64,000 nt of DNA from SVEL01 sp045125245. GTDB taxonomy: Bacteria > Bacillota > Clostridia > Lachnospirales > Lachnospiraceae. Shown here one piece after another: positions 25,303-34,216 of this stretch; the first letter of the stretch is position 1; each line of letters begins with the position of its first letter. The position numbers and the translations under genes are program-made. The stretch is taken from positions 47,440-111,439 of the forward strand of contig JBGVNF010000074.1 of the NCBI GenBank assembly GCA_045125245.1. Direction: 5' to 3'. Under the pieces are notes generated by a model that worked only from the letters and a program-made list of their open reading frames with translations, was not told the origin of the DNA and ran no database searches.

Positions 25303-25795
25303 GAAAATGGTTCTTGTCGCAATTATGACAGCATTATCCATAGCTGGTAGATTCATTCCTATGTTTAAGCCTGTTACAGCCATAACTACAATCACAGGAG
25401 CATATCTTGGAGCGGGAAGTGGCTTTTTAGTGGGAGCTTTATCTGCTTTGCTATCGAATTTTTACTTTGGGCAGGGGCCATGGACTCCATTTCAAATGTT
25501 AGCGTGGGGTATGATAGGTGTTTTGGCAGGACTTTTGTCAAAATATATTGTAAAAAGTCGAATGGTTTTAATAATATTTGGTTTATTAACTGGTATAATG
25601 TACTCATTAGTTATGGATGTATGGACAGTGTTATGGTACGCAAAAGGATTTGATATAGAGCTATATAAGGCGGCTATTATTACAGCTATCCCACATACTG
25701 TTTTATATTCCATATCTAATGTGCTGTTCTTATGGATTATGGCAAAACCATTTGGGGAGAAGTTATCTAGGATTAAGATAAAATACTTTGCTTAG
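25277..25795 (+). CDS. ECF transporter substrate-binding (S) component, CbrT-like, cobalamin-specific
   Basis: 172 residues with five or six membrane segments. The conserved stretch FKPVTAITTITGAYLGAG, GFLVGALSALLSNFYFGQG and PWTPFQMLAWG matches the S component associated with B12 (CbrT type). With the riboswitch upstream this is the probable cobalamin-binding membrane subunit. I choose ATG 25277 after GGAGG, overlapping the ATPase by 26 bases; an upstream ATG at 25238 is unlikely. Confidence 0.85.
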   Translation: MKKKKRTTRKMVLVAIMTALSIAGRFIPMFKPVTAITTITGAYLGAGSGFLVGALSALLSNFYFGQGPWTPFQMLAWGMIGVLAGLLSKYIVKSRMVLIIFGLLTGIMYSLVMDVWTVLWYAKGFDIELYKAAIITAIPHTVLYSISNVLFLWIMAKPFGEKLSRIKIKYFA

Positions 25796-25874
25796 GTTAT
25801 GAGAGGCAATATAGTGGAAAGCTATTGCTGATAAAGGAATATTTGAATAAGTAATTAATTATTTATAAAAAAAG

Positions 25875-25903
25875 TTGACTTTGTCGGTTTAAAGTGATAT
25901 ATT
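25875..25903 (+). promoter_or_regulatory. Promoter of the aroF-tyrA attenuator transcript
   Basis: TTGACT (25875-25880), a 17-base spacer and TATATT (25898-25903). Confidence 0.75.
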
Positions 25904-25936
25904 GCTAATATAAAATCACAAAGGAGGTAGCCAAAA

Positions 25937-26011
25937 ATGAATAAATTTTATTTTTATTATTATTACTTTTTTAATATGGGCTGCCCGTCTTTTGTGAGTA
26001 TCAAAGCATAA
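25937..26011 (+). CDS. Phe/Tyr-rich leader peptide
   Basis: 24 codons with a strong AAGGAGG ten bases upstream. Residues 4-12 are FYFYYYYFF, nine aromatic codons in a row (four Phe, five Tyr). A terminator follows 27 bases after the stop, then DAHP synthase and prephenate dehydrogenase. This is the signature of ribosome-mediated attenuation by charged tRNA-Tyr and tRNA-Phe levels. The peptide itself probably has no function after translation. Confidence 0.88.
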   Translation: MNKFYFYYYYFFNMGCPSFVSIKA

Positions 26012-26040
26012 CACTTTGAAATCAATAGAACGGACAGTCC
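25978..26040 (+). promoter_or_regulatory. Predicted antiterminator pairing in the aroF leader
   Basis: GGGCTGCCCGTCT (25978-25990) can pair with AGAACGGACAGTCC (26027-26040) with one mismatch and one bulge. The second strand overlaps the first three bases of the terminator stem, so a ribosome stalled on the aromatic codons would favour this pairing over the terminator. The overlap is short, so the exclusivity needs folding to confirm. Confidence 0.55.
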
Positions 26041-26086
26041 GCATTCAATGTGCTTTTTTAAGCATAAAAGAATGCGGATTTTTTAT
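26038..26086 (+). terminator. Attenuator terminator of aroF leader
   Basis: TCCGCATTC pairs with GAATGCGGA, with an inner TGCTT/AAGCA stem, followed by TTTTTTATTT. Confidence 0.85.
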
Positions 26087-26097
26087 TTAGAATTCCA

Positions 26098-26158
26098 GTG
26101 TCAAAAGGTCATTAACCACATGTGCTTGCACATAAGTGGTTATATGACGTGTTGACAC
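26098..26158. repeat. Dispersed hairpin element, copy 2
   Basis: Outer arms GTGTCAA/TTGACAC, then AAGGTCATTAACCA pairs with TGGTTATATGAC. Nearly the same as 3788-3840. It lies within the aroF leader region. The rest of the leader to 26296 holds another clear hairpin, GGATTGT/ACAATCC with inner GTGC/GCAC, at about 26216-26247. Confidence 0.8.
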
Positions 26159-26296
26159 GCCACAATATGAGTATAAAAGTGGAGCGATAGCTACACGATA
26201 TACGAATATTGTGTAGGATTGTGAGAGTGCGAAGCACGTAACAATCCGTGGGATTTGTATAAATGTCCTATAAAAAAAGAAATGAGGTAGAAAACA

Positions 26297-27325
26297 ATGG
26301 GTATGAATTTTCAAAGAAAGCTTCCAATTCCACAGGAGGTAAAAAAAGAATTTCCTTTAACAGAAAAAATGATTCAGGTTAAGGCTGAGCGAGATGAAGA
26401 GATACGTAAGGTCTTTGAGGGCAAGTCTGATAAGTTCATTTTGGTTATCGGTCCATGTTCAGCAGATTATAGCGAGCCTGTTCTTGAATATATTTCACGT
26501 TTACGTAAGATTAGTGAACAGGTTTCAGATAAAATTATAATCATTCCTCGTATTTATACAAATAAGCCAAGAACTACTGGAAAGGGATATAAGGGAATGT
26601 TGCATCAGCCTGATCCAGAGGCAAAACCTGATATGTATAAAGGTATTATAGCAATTCGTGAATTACATTTGGCTGCTCTTAGAGATTATGGTTTTTCTTG
26701 TGCGGATGAAATGCTTTATCCTGAAAATTATCGTTATCTTTCAGACCTTCTATCTTATGTTGCAATCGGTGCTCGTTCAGTTGAAAATCAGCAGCATAGA
26801 TTGACAGCAAGCGGAATAGAGGTGCCTGTTGGCATGAAGAATCCGACTGGTGGTGACTTAAGTGTTATGATGAATTCTATAACAGCAGCTCAGGCTAGTC
26901 ATACATTCCTTTATCGTGGATGGGAGGTTATAAGTGATGGTAATCCATTGGCTCACTCTATTCTTCGTGGATATATTGATTATACAGGAAAGAGCGCTTC
27001 AAATTACCATTATGAAGACCTTGTAAGAGTAAATGAATTATATGCTAAGTCCAGTCTTGTAAATCCTTCAGTTATAGTAGATACAAATCATAATAATTCT
27101 GGTAAACAGTATTTGGAACAGGTGCGTATAGCTAAGGATATTGTGCATAGTAGAAATCAGAATGATGACATCAAGCGTCTCGTAAAGGGTCTTATGATCG
27201 AAAGCTATCTTGAAGATGGTGCACAAAGTACAGGCGAGCATGTATTCGGAAAGTCTATTACAGACCCATGTCTTGGTTGGGAGAAAACAGAACAATTGAT
27301 TTTTGATATAGCAGATAAGATTTAA
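26297..27325 (+). CDS. aroF: 3-deoxy-7-phosphoheptulonate (DAHP) synthase, class I
   Basis: 342 residues, AroFGH type. Condenses phosphoenolpyruvate and erythrose-4-phosphate, the first step of aromatic amino acid synthesis. Seen are VIGPCSADYSEP, PRIYTNKPRTTGKGYKG, GARSVENQQHR, GMKNPTGG and the metal-binding VDTNHNNSGK. Expression is probably set by the Phe/Tyr attenuator upstream, which suggests a Tyr/Phe-linked isoenzyme. Followed by tyrA 19 bases later. Confidence 0.94.
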   Translation: MGMNFQRKLPIPQEVKKEFPLTEKMIQVKAERDEEIRKVFEGKSDKFILVIGPCSADYSEPVLEYISRLRKISEQVSDKIIIIPRIYTNKPRTTGKGYKGMLHQPDPEAKPDMYKGIIAIRELHLAALRDYGFSCADEMLYPENYRYLSDLLSYVAIGARSVENQQHRLTASGIEVPVGMKNPTGGDLSVMMNSITAAQASHTFLYRGWEVISDGNPLAHSILRGYIDYTGKSASNYHYEDLVRVNELYAKSSLVNPSVIVDTNHNNSGKQYLEQVRIAKDIVHSRNQNDDIKRLVKGLMIESYLEDGAQSTGEHVFGKSITDPCLGWEKTEQLIFDIADKI

Positions 27326-27344
27326 TTTTGGTGGTGATACTTAA

Positions 27345-28202
27345 ATGATAGTTGATATAAGTAAAAAGGTATTGATAGTTGGACTTGGTCTTTTAGGTGG
27401 AAGTTATGCTAAAGGGTTGAAAAGGTTTGGTTTTCATATTAGTGCTATCACAAAAGACCAAAGTTCTATAGATTATGCGTTAAAAGAAAATATTATAGAT
27501 GAGGGTTCCATAGAACTTGATGAAAGAATAATTGGAGATGCGGATATTGTAATATTTGCGCTTTATCCACATACGTTTGTAGAGTGGGTTGAACAAAATC
27601 AAGGGCTTTTAAAGAGTGGTGCACTCATTACTGACGTAACAGGTGTCAAAGGAAGTATAGTATATAAAATTCAAGATATTTTACGTTCTGATGTGGAATT
27701 TATAGCAGCCCATCCTATGGCTGGACGTGAGGTTTCAGGAGTTGAAAATAGCACAGATACTATGTTTTTTGGGGCAAATTATATTGTAACTCCTACTGAA
27801 AAAAATACGCCAGATGCAATTAAGAATTGTGTTGAGTTAGGTAGACTTCTAGGTTTTTCAAATGTAGAGGTATTATCACCGGAAGAACATGATGAAATGA
27901 TAGGCTTTCTTTCTCAGCTTACACACTGTATTGCAGTATCCCTTATGACTTGCAATGACAAAGAACATATGGAAAAGTTTACAGGAGATTCATTTAGAGA
28001 CCTTACACGTATCGCGCGAATAAATGACCTTATGTGGAGTGAATTGTTTGTGGCGAACAAGTCAGCTCTTTTGGAACAGATGAATTTATTTATAAATAAG
28101 TTTAATGAATTAAAGGGAATGATTGAAGCTGAAGATGTTGAAGGAATGAGAAAAATGATGCGTCATTCTACAGAGAGAAGAGCATTATTTGATAAGAAAT
28201 AA
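27345..28202 (+). CDS. tyrA: Prephenate dehydrogenase
   Basis: 285 residues. NAD-binding Rossmann motif GLGLLGGSYAKGLK (13-26), TDVTGVKG, and the catalytic histidine region AAHPMAGREVSGVEN. Converts prephenate to 4-hydroxyphenylpyruvate on the path to tyrosine. There is no C-terminal ACT domain. It forms an operon with the DAHP synthase gene under the aromatic leader. Confidence 0.93.
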   Translation: MIVDISKKVLIVGLGLLGGSYAKGLKRFGFHISAITKDQSSIDYALKENIIDEGSIELDERIIGDADIVIFALYPHTFVEWVEQNQGLLKSGALITDVTGVKGSIVYKIQDILRSDVEFIAAHPMAGREVSGVENSTDTMFFGANYIVTPTEKNTPDAIKNCVELGRLLGFSNVEVLSPEEHDEMIGFLSQLTHCIAVSLMTCNDKEHMEKFTGDSFRDLTRIARINDLMWSELFVANKSALLEQMNLFINKFNELKGMIEAEDVEGMRKMMRHSTERRALFDKK

Positions 28203-28253
28203 ATATAAGAAATGAGCCGTTCGTTAAATTTATGTAAAATCGTAAAAAACATA

Positions 28254-28281
28254 TTTACAAATTCCAAAAACAAATTATAAT
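28254..28281 (+). promoter_or_regulatory. Promoter of response-regulator gene
   Basis: TTTACA (28254-28259), a 16-base spacer and TATAAT (28276-28281). Confidence 0.65.
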
Positions 28282-28323
28282 ATGAGAAAAAATAGAATAT
28301 TGTTATGGAAATGTGGAGGTTAT

Positions 28324-28992
28324 ATGCTTGTTTACATCCTAGATGATTCAGAGGATATTATTGAAGTGGAGAAAAACGCTTTAGAACGAATGGGGTTTGA
28401 GGTAGAAGGGTTTATGAAGAGTAGGCTGTTTTTTGAGAGAGTTCGCGTCCAAAAGCCCGATATGATTTTGCTTGATATTTTTATTTATGAGGAGAACGGT
28501 TACGATGTACTAAGCAGGCTACGTGCTGGCAGTGATACAAAGAATATTCCGGTTATAATGGTATCAGCGTGTGATTCAGAGTATGATAAAACAAAAGGAT
28601 TAGATGCAGGGGCAGATGATTTTATATCTAAACCTTTTGGAATTATGGAGTTTTCCTCTAGAATAAAGGCAATACTTAGAAGAACAGACATAAATACAAC
28701 AAGTATGGATTTTAATATTGAAAAAATATATATCAATTTAGCAAGGAGAGAGGTTGTAGCGGACGGAAATAAGTGCAACCTTACTTATAAGGAATATGAA
28801 TTACTTAGATATCTTGCTGTGAATAAAGGAATCGTGCTTACAAGAGATAAGATTATGGAGAGTGTGTGGGGATTTGATTTCCAGGGAGAATCCAGAACGG
28901 TAGATATGCATATTAAAACATTGAGACAAAAATTGGGACAATGTGGTAATATTATACAAACAGTTAGAAATGTAGGCTATAAAATGCTATAA
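28324..28992 (+). CDS. OmpR/PhoB-family response regulator (orphan)
   Basis: 222 residues. The receiver domain has acidic DDSED near the N-terminus, phospho-acceptor Asp in ILLDIFIYEENGYD, and Lys in DDFISKPFG. The C-terminal winged helix carries LTYKEYELLRYLAVNKG and SRTVDMHIKTLRQKLG. No histidine kinase is adjacent. ATG 28324 follows GTGGAGG; the upstream ATG 28282 overlaps the -10 region and is rejected. Confidence 0.88.
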   Translation: MLVYILDDSEDIIEVEKNALERMGFEVEGFMKSRLFFERVRVQKPDMILLDIFIYEENGYDVLSRLRAGSDTKNIPVIMVSACDSEYDKTKGLDAGADDFISKPFGIMEFSSRIKAILRRTDINTTSMDFNIEKIYINLARREVVADGNKCNLTYKEYELLRYLAVNKGIVLTRDKIMESVWGFDFQGESRTVDMHIKTLRQKLGQCGNIIQTVRNVGYKML

Positions 28993-29022
28993 TGTAACAG
29001 AAGATAAAAATCTGGAGGAAGT

Positions 29023-30276
29023 ATGGAAAAATTATATGATATGAAAGAAGAGCCAGAGAAGGTTATTCTAGTAGCGGTGTCTGACGGAGACGAAGCTAAG
29101 GTAAATGAATCCCTAGATGAGCTGGAAGAATTGGTAAGCACTGCGGGTGCTATTACTGTAGGCAGAATGACACAGAATAGAGAAAGAATTCATCCAGGAA
29201 CCTATATTGGAAAAGGTAAAATAGAAGAGCTTAAAATGTATATAGAGTCTATGGAGGCTACTGGTATAGTATGTGATGATGAATTATCGCCAGCGCAGCT
29301 TAAAAATCTTGAGGACGAGCTTCAGACTAAAATAATGGATAGAACCTTAGTTATTCTTGATATTTTTGCAGGACGAGCTCTTACTAAGGAGGGAAAGATA
29401 CAGGTAGAATTGGCACAGCTTAAGTATCGTTCTGCCAGACTTGTAGGACTTAGAAGCTCATTGTCACGTCTTGGTGGTGGTATAGGAACTAGAGGTCCAG
29501 GTGAGAAAAAGCTTGAAATAGATAGAAGACTTATATCTGATAGAATCGCAGCTCTTCGTAGAGAGGTTGAGGAAATGGAAAAGCACAGAAATCTTGCACG
29601 AGAGAAAAGAAGCAAGAATTCTGTCCCAGTAATTGCCATTGTGGGTTACACAAATGCAGGAAAATCGACACTTTTAAATGAATTGACAGATGCAGGAATT
29701 CTTGCAGAAGATAAATTATTTGCGACTCTTGATCCAACTACGAGAAATTATAAGTTGCCATTGGGTCAGGAAATATTACTTACAGATACTGTTGGATTTA
29801 TAAGAAAGCTACCACATCATTTGATTGATGCTTTCCGTTCAACCCTTGAGGAAGCAAAATATGCAGATATTATCTTACATGTGGTAGATTCTTTTAACCC
29901 ACAGATAGATGCGCAGATGGAGATTGTATATGATACATTAGAACATCTTGGTGTTAAAGAAAAGCCTATTATCACATTCTTTAATAAGCAGGATAAGTTT
30001 GAAGATGGTGGTCATTTATTTAAGGATTTGAAGGCTGACTATGTGGTTCATGGCTCTGTCAAGACTAGAATGGGACTTGACAAATTGATAGATACTGTTG
30101 AAAATATACTTAAGGAGAGAAGTGTATATGTTGAGCATGTATTTTCTTATAACGAAGCTGGAAAGCTTCAGCTTATACGAAAATATGGTCAACTTATATC
30201 AGATGAGTATATTGCAGAAGGAATACTTGTAAAAGCAAATGTTCCTAATGAAATATATGGTCAATTAGGTATTTAG
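29023..30276 (+). CDS. hflX: Ribosome-associated GTPase HflX
   Basis: 417 residues. The N-terminal HflX domain (RIHPGTYIGKGKIEELK, DDELSPAQLKNLE), a Gly-rich linker (RLGGGIGTRGPGEKKLE), then the GTPase domain with G1 GYTNAGKST, G3 DTVGFIRKLP and G4 FNKQDK. It splits stalled or stressed ribosomes. Ribosome site TGGAGG. Confidence 0.95.
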   Translation: MEKLYDMKEEPEKVILVAVSDGDEAKVNESLDELEELVSTAGAITVGRMTQNRERIHPGTYIGKGKIEELKMYIESMEATGIVCDDELSPAQLKNLEDELQTKIMDRTLVILDIFAGRALTKEGKIQVELAQLKYRSARLVGLRSSLSRLGGGIGTRGPGEKKLEIDRRLISDRIAALRREVEEMEKHRNLAREKRSKNSVPVIAIVGYTNAGKSTLLNELTDAGILAEDKLFATLDPTTRNYKLPLGQEILLTDTVGFIRKLPHHLIDAFRSTLEEAKYADIILHVVDSFNPQIDAQMEIVYDTLEHLGVKEKPIITFFNKQDKFEDGGHLFKDLKADYVVHGSVKTRMGLDKLIDTVENILKERSVYVEHVFSYNEAGKLQLIRKYGQLISDEYIAEGILVKANVPNEIYGQLGI

Positions 30277-30285
30277 AGGTATTTT

Positions 30286-31443
30286 ATGAAAAAAAGATTA
30301 CTGATAAAGTATTTTATTATGTGTGTACTGCTTATTTTGATATGCAGCAGTGGTATGTCAGGCGCCAGAGCAGATCAGATATCTGATTTGGAGGATGAGG
30401 TATCTGAAAATGAAAAGAAATATGATAAGATACAAAAGGAATTAGATGAATTAGAAAAAGCTAAGGATAATCTGGAAAATTATATATCTGAGCTCAATGA
30501 TGCAACTGCGCAGATTGAGGCTGTTTTGGATGATTTGGAGCTTCAGATACAGCAAAAGGATAACCAGATTAAAGATGCTCAGGCTAAAATAGCAGTCATC
30601 GATAAAAAGCTTGAAATACAGTATGAAAATATGAAGCTTAGAATTAAATATTTGTATGAATCTAATGATGCTAATTATATGGATGTTATTTTTTCTTCAG
30701 GAAATATTGGACAGATATTTGAACGAATGGAATATGTGTCAGCTATTACAGAATATGACAAAGAACAGATGGATGATTATAAGGCAAATCTTTTGGATGC
30801 TAAAAATATAAAGGCTGAGCTGGAAAATGAGAAAGCAAAACTAGATACGCTATTAGCAGATGAAGAGACCCAGAGACTTCAGCTTGAAAAAACTATGGAA
30901 GAAGCTAAGGAAAATATAGCATCTCATAAGGAACAGATTGATGTGGCCATAAAAAAGGCGGAAGCTATAGAGGAAGAGATAGAAGCTGATAAAAATACAA
31001 TTGAGAAGCTTAAGGAAGAGGAAGAACGACGCAAACAGGAAGAGGAGCGACGTAAGCAGGAACTAGCTAACGGTACTGTGAATAAGATTCCTTACCAGAA
31101 GCTGGATGGTGATATAAAGAGAATGGCTGCTATTATATGGTGTGAGGCTAGAGGCGAAAGCTATGAAGGTCAGGTAGCAGTAGGTACGGTGGTTATGAAC
31201 CGTGTTGAAAGTCCTAGATTTCCTAATACAATAGAGGAAGTCATTAAACAAAAAGGACAGTTTTCACCATATAAATCAGGCAAGTACGCCATAGCTCTTT
31301 CTATGGAAAATATGCAGCAGTCTTGTATAGATGCAGCTATAGAAGTTATAGAAAAGGGAACAAGACTTGGACCGTGGTTATTCTTTAGAATGAAAAATGG
31401 AATTATCAATGGAACATTTATTGGTTGTCATGTTTTTTATTAA
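30286..31443 (+). CDS. Secreted coiled-coil cell-wall hydrolase (SleB-type)
   Basis: 385 residues. Signal peptide 1-28, then a long coiled coil (about 32-260, ending in KEEEERRKQEEERRKQE) like CwlO/PcsB proteins, and a C-terminal SleB (Hydrolase_2) domain from about 268 with IIWCEARGESYEGQVAVG and VMNRVESPRFPNTI. It probably cleaves peptidoglycan. The coiled coil suggests control by a membrane partner such as FtsEX, which is not in the window. Confidence 0.88.
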   Translation: MKKRLLIKYFIMCVLLILICSSGMSGARADQISDLEDEVSENEKKYDKIQKELDELEKAKDNLENYISELNDATAQIEAVLDDLELQIQQKDNQIKDAQAKIAVIDKKLEIQYENMKLRIKYLYESNDANYMDVIFSSGNIGQIFERMEYVSAITEYDKEQMDDYKANLLDAKNIKAELENEKAKLDTLLADEETQRLQLEKTMEEAKENIASHKEQIDVAIKKAEAIEEEIEADKNTIEKLKEEEERRKQEEERRKQELANGTVNKIPYQKLDGDIKRMAAIIWCEARGESYEGQVAVGTVVMNRVESPRFPNTIEEVIKQKGQFSPYKSGKYAIALSMENMQQSCIDAAIEVIEKGTRLGPWLFFRMKNGIINGTFIGCHVFY

Positions 31444-31538
31444 ATTAGGTAAAAATGCTCATATGAAAAGAGTTAAAACACTTGACAAATGTGTATATTC
31501 TGTATAAAATTAACACATTGTGAATATAAGAAAACCTT

Positions 31539-31770
31539 TGACGAGGAGTATTAAGAGAACGCATTGTTTAAGAGAACTGTCGGTTGGTGAAAGACAGTAC
31601 AAGAGCCCTCCCAACTCGCCTCTGAGGTCTTTAGGTGAAATTGATAAAAACAAGTAGTCTAAAGCGGGAATTCCCGTTACAGAATGTTTAAGTGCGTGCG
31701 TAAGCACGAAATAGAGTGGTACCGCGAATTTATTCGTCTCTATGTGAATCGTCACATAGGGGCGTTTTTT
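31539..31770 (+). promoter_or_regulatory. T-box leader of leuS
   Basis: The T-box sequence AGAGTGGTACCGCG lies at 31713-31726, followed by terminator arms GTCTCTATGTGA/TCACATAGGGGCG and a T-run. Stem I precedes it, and the probable specifier codon CTC (Leu) is at 31615-31617 in CCAACTCGCC. Uncharged tRNA-Leu would promote read-through into leuS. A TTGACA promoter element lies at about 31482. This fills the 353-base gap. Confidence 0.93.
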
Positions 31771-31796
31771 GTATCAGGAAAGGTTAGGTTAAGAAA

Positions 31797-34211
31797 ATGT
31801 CAGAAATGTACAATCACAAAACGGTAGAAAAAAAATGGCAGAAATATTGGGAAGAAAATGAGACTTTCAAGACAGATGTTTGGGATTTTAGCAAGCCTAA
31901 ATATTATGCACTTGATATGTTCCCATACCCATCAGGTGTAGGCCTTCATGCAGGACATCCAGAAGGATACACAGCTACAGATATTATGTCTCGTATGAAA
32001 CGTATGCAGGGCTACAATGTCCTTCATCCAATGGGATATGATTCTTTTGGTTTGCCTGCAGAGCAGTATGCTGTTTCAACGGGTAATCATCCAAATGGAT
32101 TTACACAGGAAAACATTAAGACTTTCTCTAATCAGTTGAAAGAATTAGGTTTTGACTATGACTGGTCTAAAGTTATTGCAACTTCTGACCCAACATTCTA
32201 CAAATGGACACAGTGGATTTTCAAAAAATTATACGAGGATGGATATGCAAAGCTTGTTGACATGCCAGTTAACTGGTGTGAAGAATTAGGTACTGTTTTA
32301 TCTAACGACGAAGTAATTGACGGTAAATCAGAACGTGGTGGATATCCAGTTATTAGAAAGAACATGAAGCAGTGGGTAATTGATCAGCCTGCATTCGCTG
32401 AGAAATTATTAGAAGGTTTAGAAGAAATTGACTGGCCATTATCTACAAAAGAAATTCAGAAGAACTGGATCGGTAAGAGTACAGGTGTAGAAGTTGATTT
32501 TGATATCGTAGGTGGTGGAAAATTCTCCATCTTTACAACATGTATTGAAACTATTTATGGTATCACATTCATGGTACTTGCTCCAGATGGAGAAATTGTG
32601 AAAGGCCTTATGGACCGTGTGGAAAACAAGGAAGAGGTTCAGGCGTATGTTGACGAAACATTAAAGAAAAATGATATGGACCGTACGGAATTAAATAAGA
32701 CAAAATCAGGCTGTCCATTGAAAGGTTTATATGCAATTAACCCTGTAAATGGCAAAGAAGTTCCACTTTTTATCGGTGATTTCGTACTTGCAAGCTACGG
32801 TACAGGTGCAGTTATGGCGGTTCCTAGCCATGACCAGCGTGACTTCGAATATGCAATTGCTCATAATATCGATATGATTCAGGTTATCGAAGGCCGCGAT
32901 GTTTCTGAGTGTGCATTTGAGAAGAAGGACTACCTTGGAAAAGGATGCAAGTTAATCAATTCAGAGGAATTCACAGGTCTTACTGTAGAAGAAGCAAAAG
33001 AAGCGATTACAGTTAAATTAGAGAATAAGGGTGTTGCAAGAAGAAAGGTAAATTATCACTTCCGTGAATGGATTTTTGCTCGTCAGAGATACTGGGGAGA
33101 ACCTGTTCCATGTGTTTATAAAGAAGATGGAGAAATCTATTTTATTCCAGACGAAGAATTACCACTTGTTTTACCAGAACTTGAAGATTATAAGGGTAAA
33201 AACGGTAAAGCACCTCTTGAAAATGCAGAAGAATGGAAGCAGTATGATGCAAACGGCGTAAAAGGTATTCGTGAGACATCTACTATGCCAGGTTCTGCAG
33301 GTTCATCGTGGTACTATATGAGATATATTGATCCAAACAATGATGAAGAATTTGCAAATCAGGAATTATTAAAACACTGGTTGCCAGTTGACCTATATGT
33401 AGGTGGCCCTGAACATGCGGTAGGTCACTTAATGTATGCACGTATATGGAACCGTTTCTTATATGATAAGGGCTTATCACCAGTAAAAGAACCATTCCAG
33501 AAATTAGTTCATCAGGGTATGATCTTAGGTGAAAACGGAATCAAAATGGGTAAACGTTTCCCTGAGTTCGTTGTAAACCCAAGTGATATTGTAAAAGAGT
33601 ACGGTGCAGATACATTAAGACTTTATGAAATGTTCATGGGACCTCTTGAAGTGTCTAAACCATGGAATTCCAACGGTGTAGTTGGTGCTAGAAAATTCAT
33701 CACTCGTGTATGGAATTTCTTCACAAATCCAGAAAATATTACAGAAGAAAATGATGGTACACTTGAAAAAGTATATCACCAGACGGTTAAGAAGGTTACT
33801 AGTGACTACGAACAGTTAGGCTTTAATACAGCAATCAGCCAGATGATGATTTTTGTAAATGAAGTTTATAAAGTAGGTAGCTGTCCAAAAGAGTATGCAG
33901 AAGGTTTGATTAAAATGTTCTCTTGTATTTGTCCACATGTAGGCGAAGAAATATGGGCAAAACTTGGTCATGATAATACAATTGCATACGAAAAATGGCC
34001 AGAGTTTGATGAGGCAAAGACTGTAGAGAGTACAGTTGAAATCGCTGTTCAGATTAATGGTAAGACAAAGGCTACAGTTATGATAGATAAGGATGCAGAT
34101 AAGGATTCTGTAATAGCTAAAGCGAAGGAAGAGATAGCTGATAAGCTTACAGGCAATATCGTAAAGGAAATTTATGTTCCAGGAAGAATTGTAAATATCG
34201 TAATGAAATAA
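31797..34211 (+). CDS. leuS: Leucyl-tRNA synthetase
   Basis: 804 residues. The HIGH motif is HAGHPEGY (about residue 51) and the editing domain includes TCIETIYGITFM. The KMSKS loop is KMGKR in GENGIKMGKRFPEF, keeping both lysines but losing both serines. Charges tRNA-Leu. Regulated by the T-box directly upstream and followed by a strong terminator. Confidence 0.95.
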   Translation: MSEMYNHKTVEKKWQKYWEENETFKTDVWDFSKPKYYALDMFPYPSGVGLHAGHPEGYTATDIMSRMKRMQGYNVLHPMGYDSFGLPAEQYAVSTGNHPNGFTQENIKTFSNQLKELGFDYDWSKVIATSDPTFYKWTQWIFKKLYEDGYAKLVDMPVNWCEELGTVLSNDEVIDGKSERGGYPVIRKNMKQWVIDQPAFAEKLLEGLEEIDWPLSTKEIQKNWIGKSTGVEVDFDIVGGGKFSIFTTCIETIYGITFMVLAPDGEIVKGLMDRVENKEEVQAYVDETLKKNDMDRTELNKTKSGCPLKGLYAINPVNGKEVPLFIGDFVLASYGTGAVMAVPSHDQRDFEYAIAHNIDMIQVIEGRDVSECAFEKKDYLGKGCKLINSEEFTGLTVEEAKEAITVKLENKGVARRKVNYHFREWIFARQRYWGEPVPCVYKEDGEIYFIPDEELPLVLPELEDYKGKNGKAPLENAEEWKQYDANGVKGIRETSTMPGSAGSSWYYMRYIDPNNDEEFANQELLKHWLPVDLYVGGPEHAVGHLMYARIWNRFLYDKGLSPVKEPFQKLVHQGMILGENGIKMGKRFPEFVVNPSDIVKEYGADTLRLYEMFMGPLEVSKPWNSNGVVGARKFITRVWNFFTNPENITEENDGTLEKVYHQTVKKVTSDYEQLGFNTAISQMMIFVNEVYKVGSCPKEYAEGLIKMFSCICPHVGEEIWAKLGHDNTIAYEKWPEFDEAKTVESTVEIAVQINGKTKATVMIDKDADKDSVIAKAKEEIADKLTGNIVKEIYVPGRIVNIVMK

Positions 34212-34216
34212 TACTG

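Noticed and set aside
31797..34211. Horizontal transfer of leuS because of its variant KMSKS
   Set aside because: Length, T-box context and codon use look like the neighbours; one variant loop is not enough.
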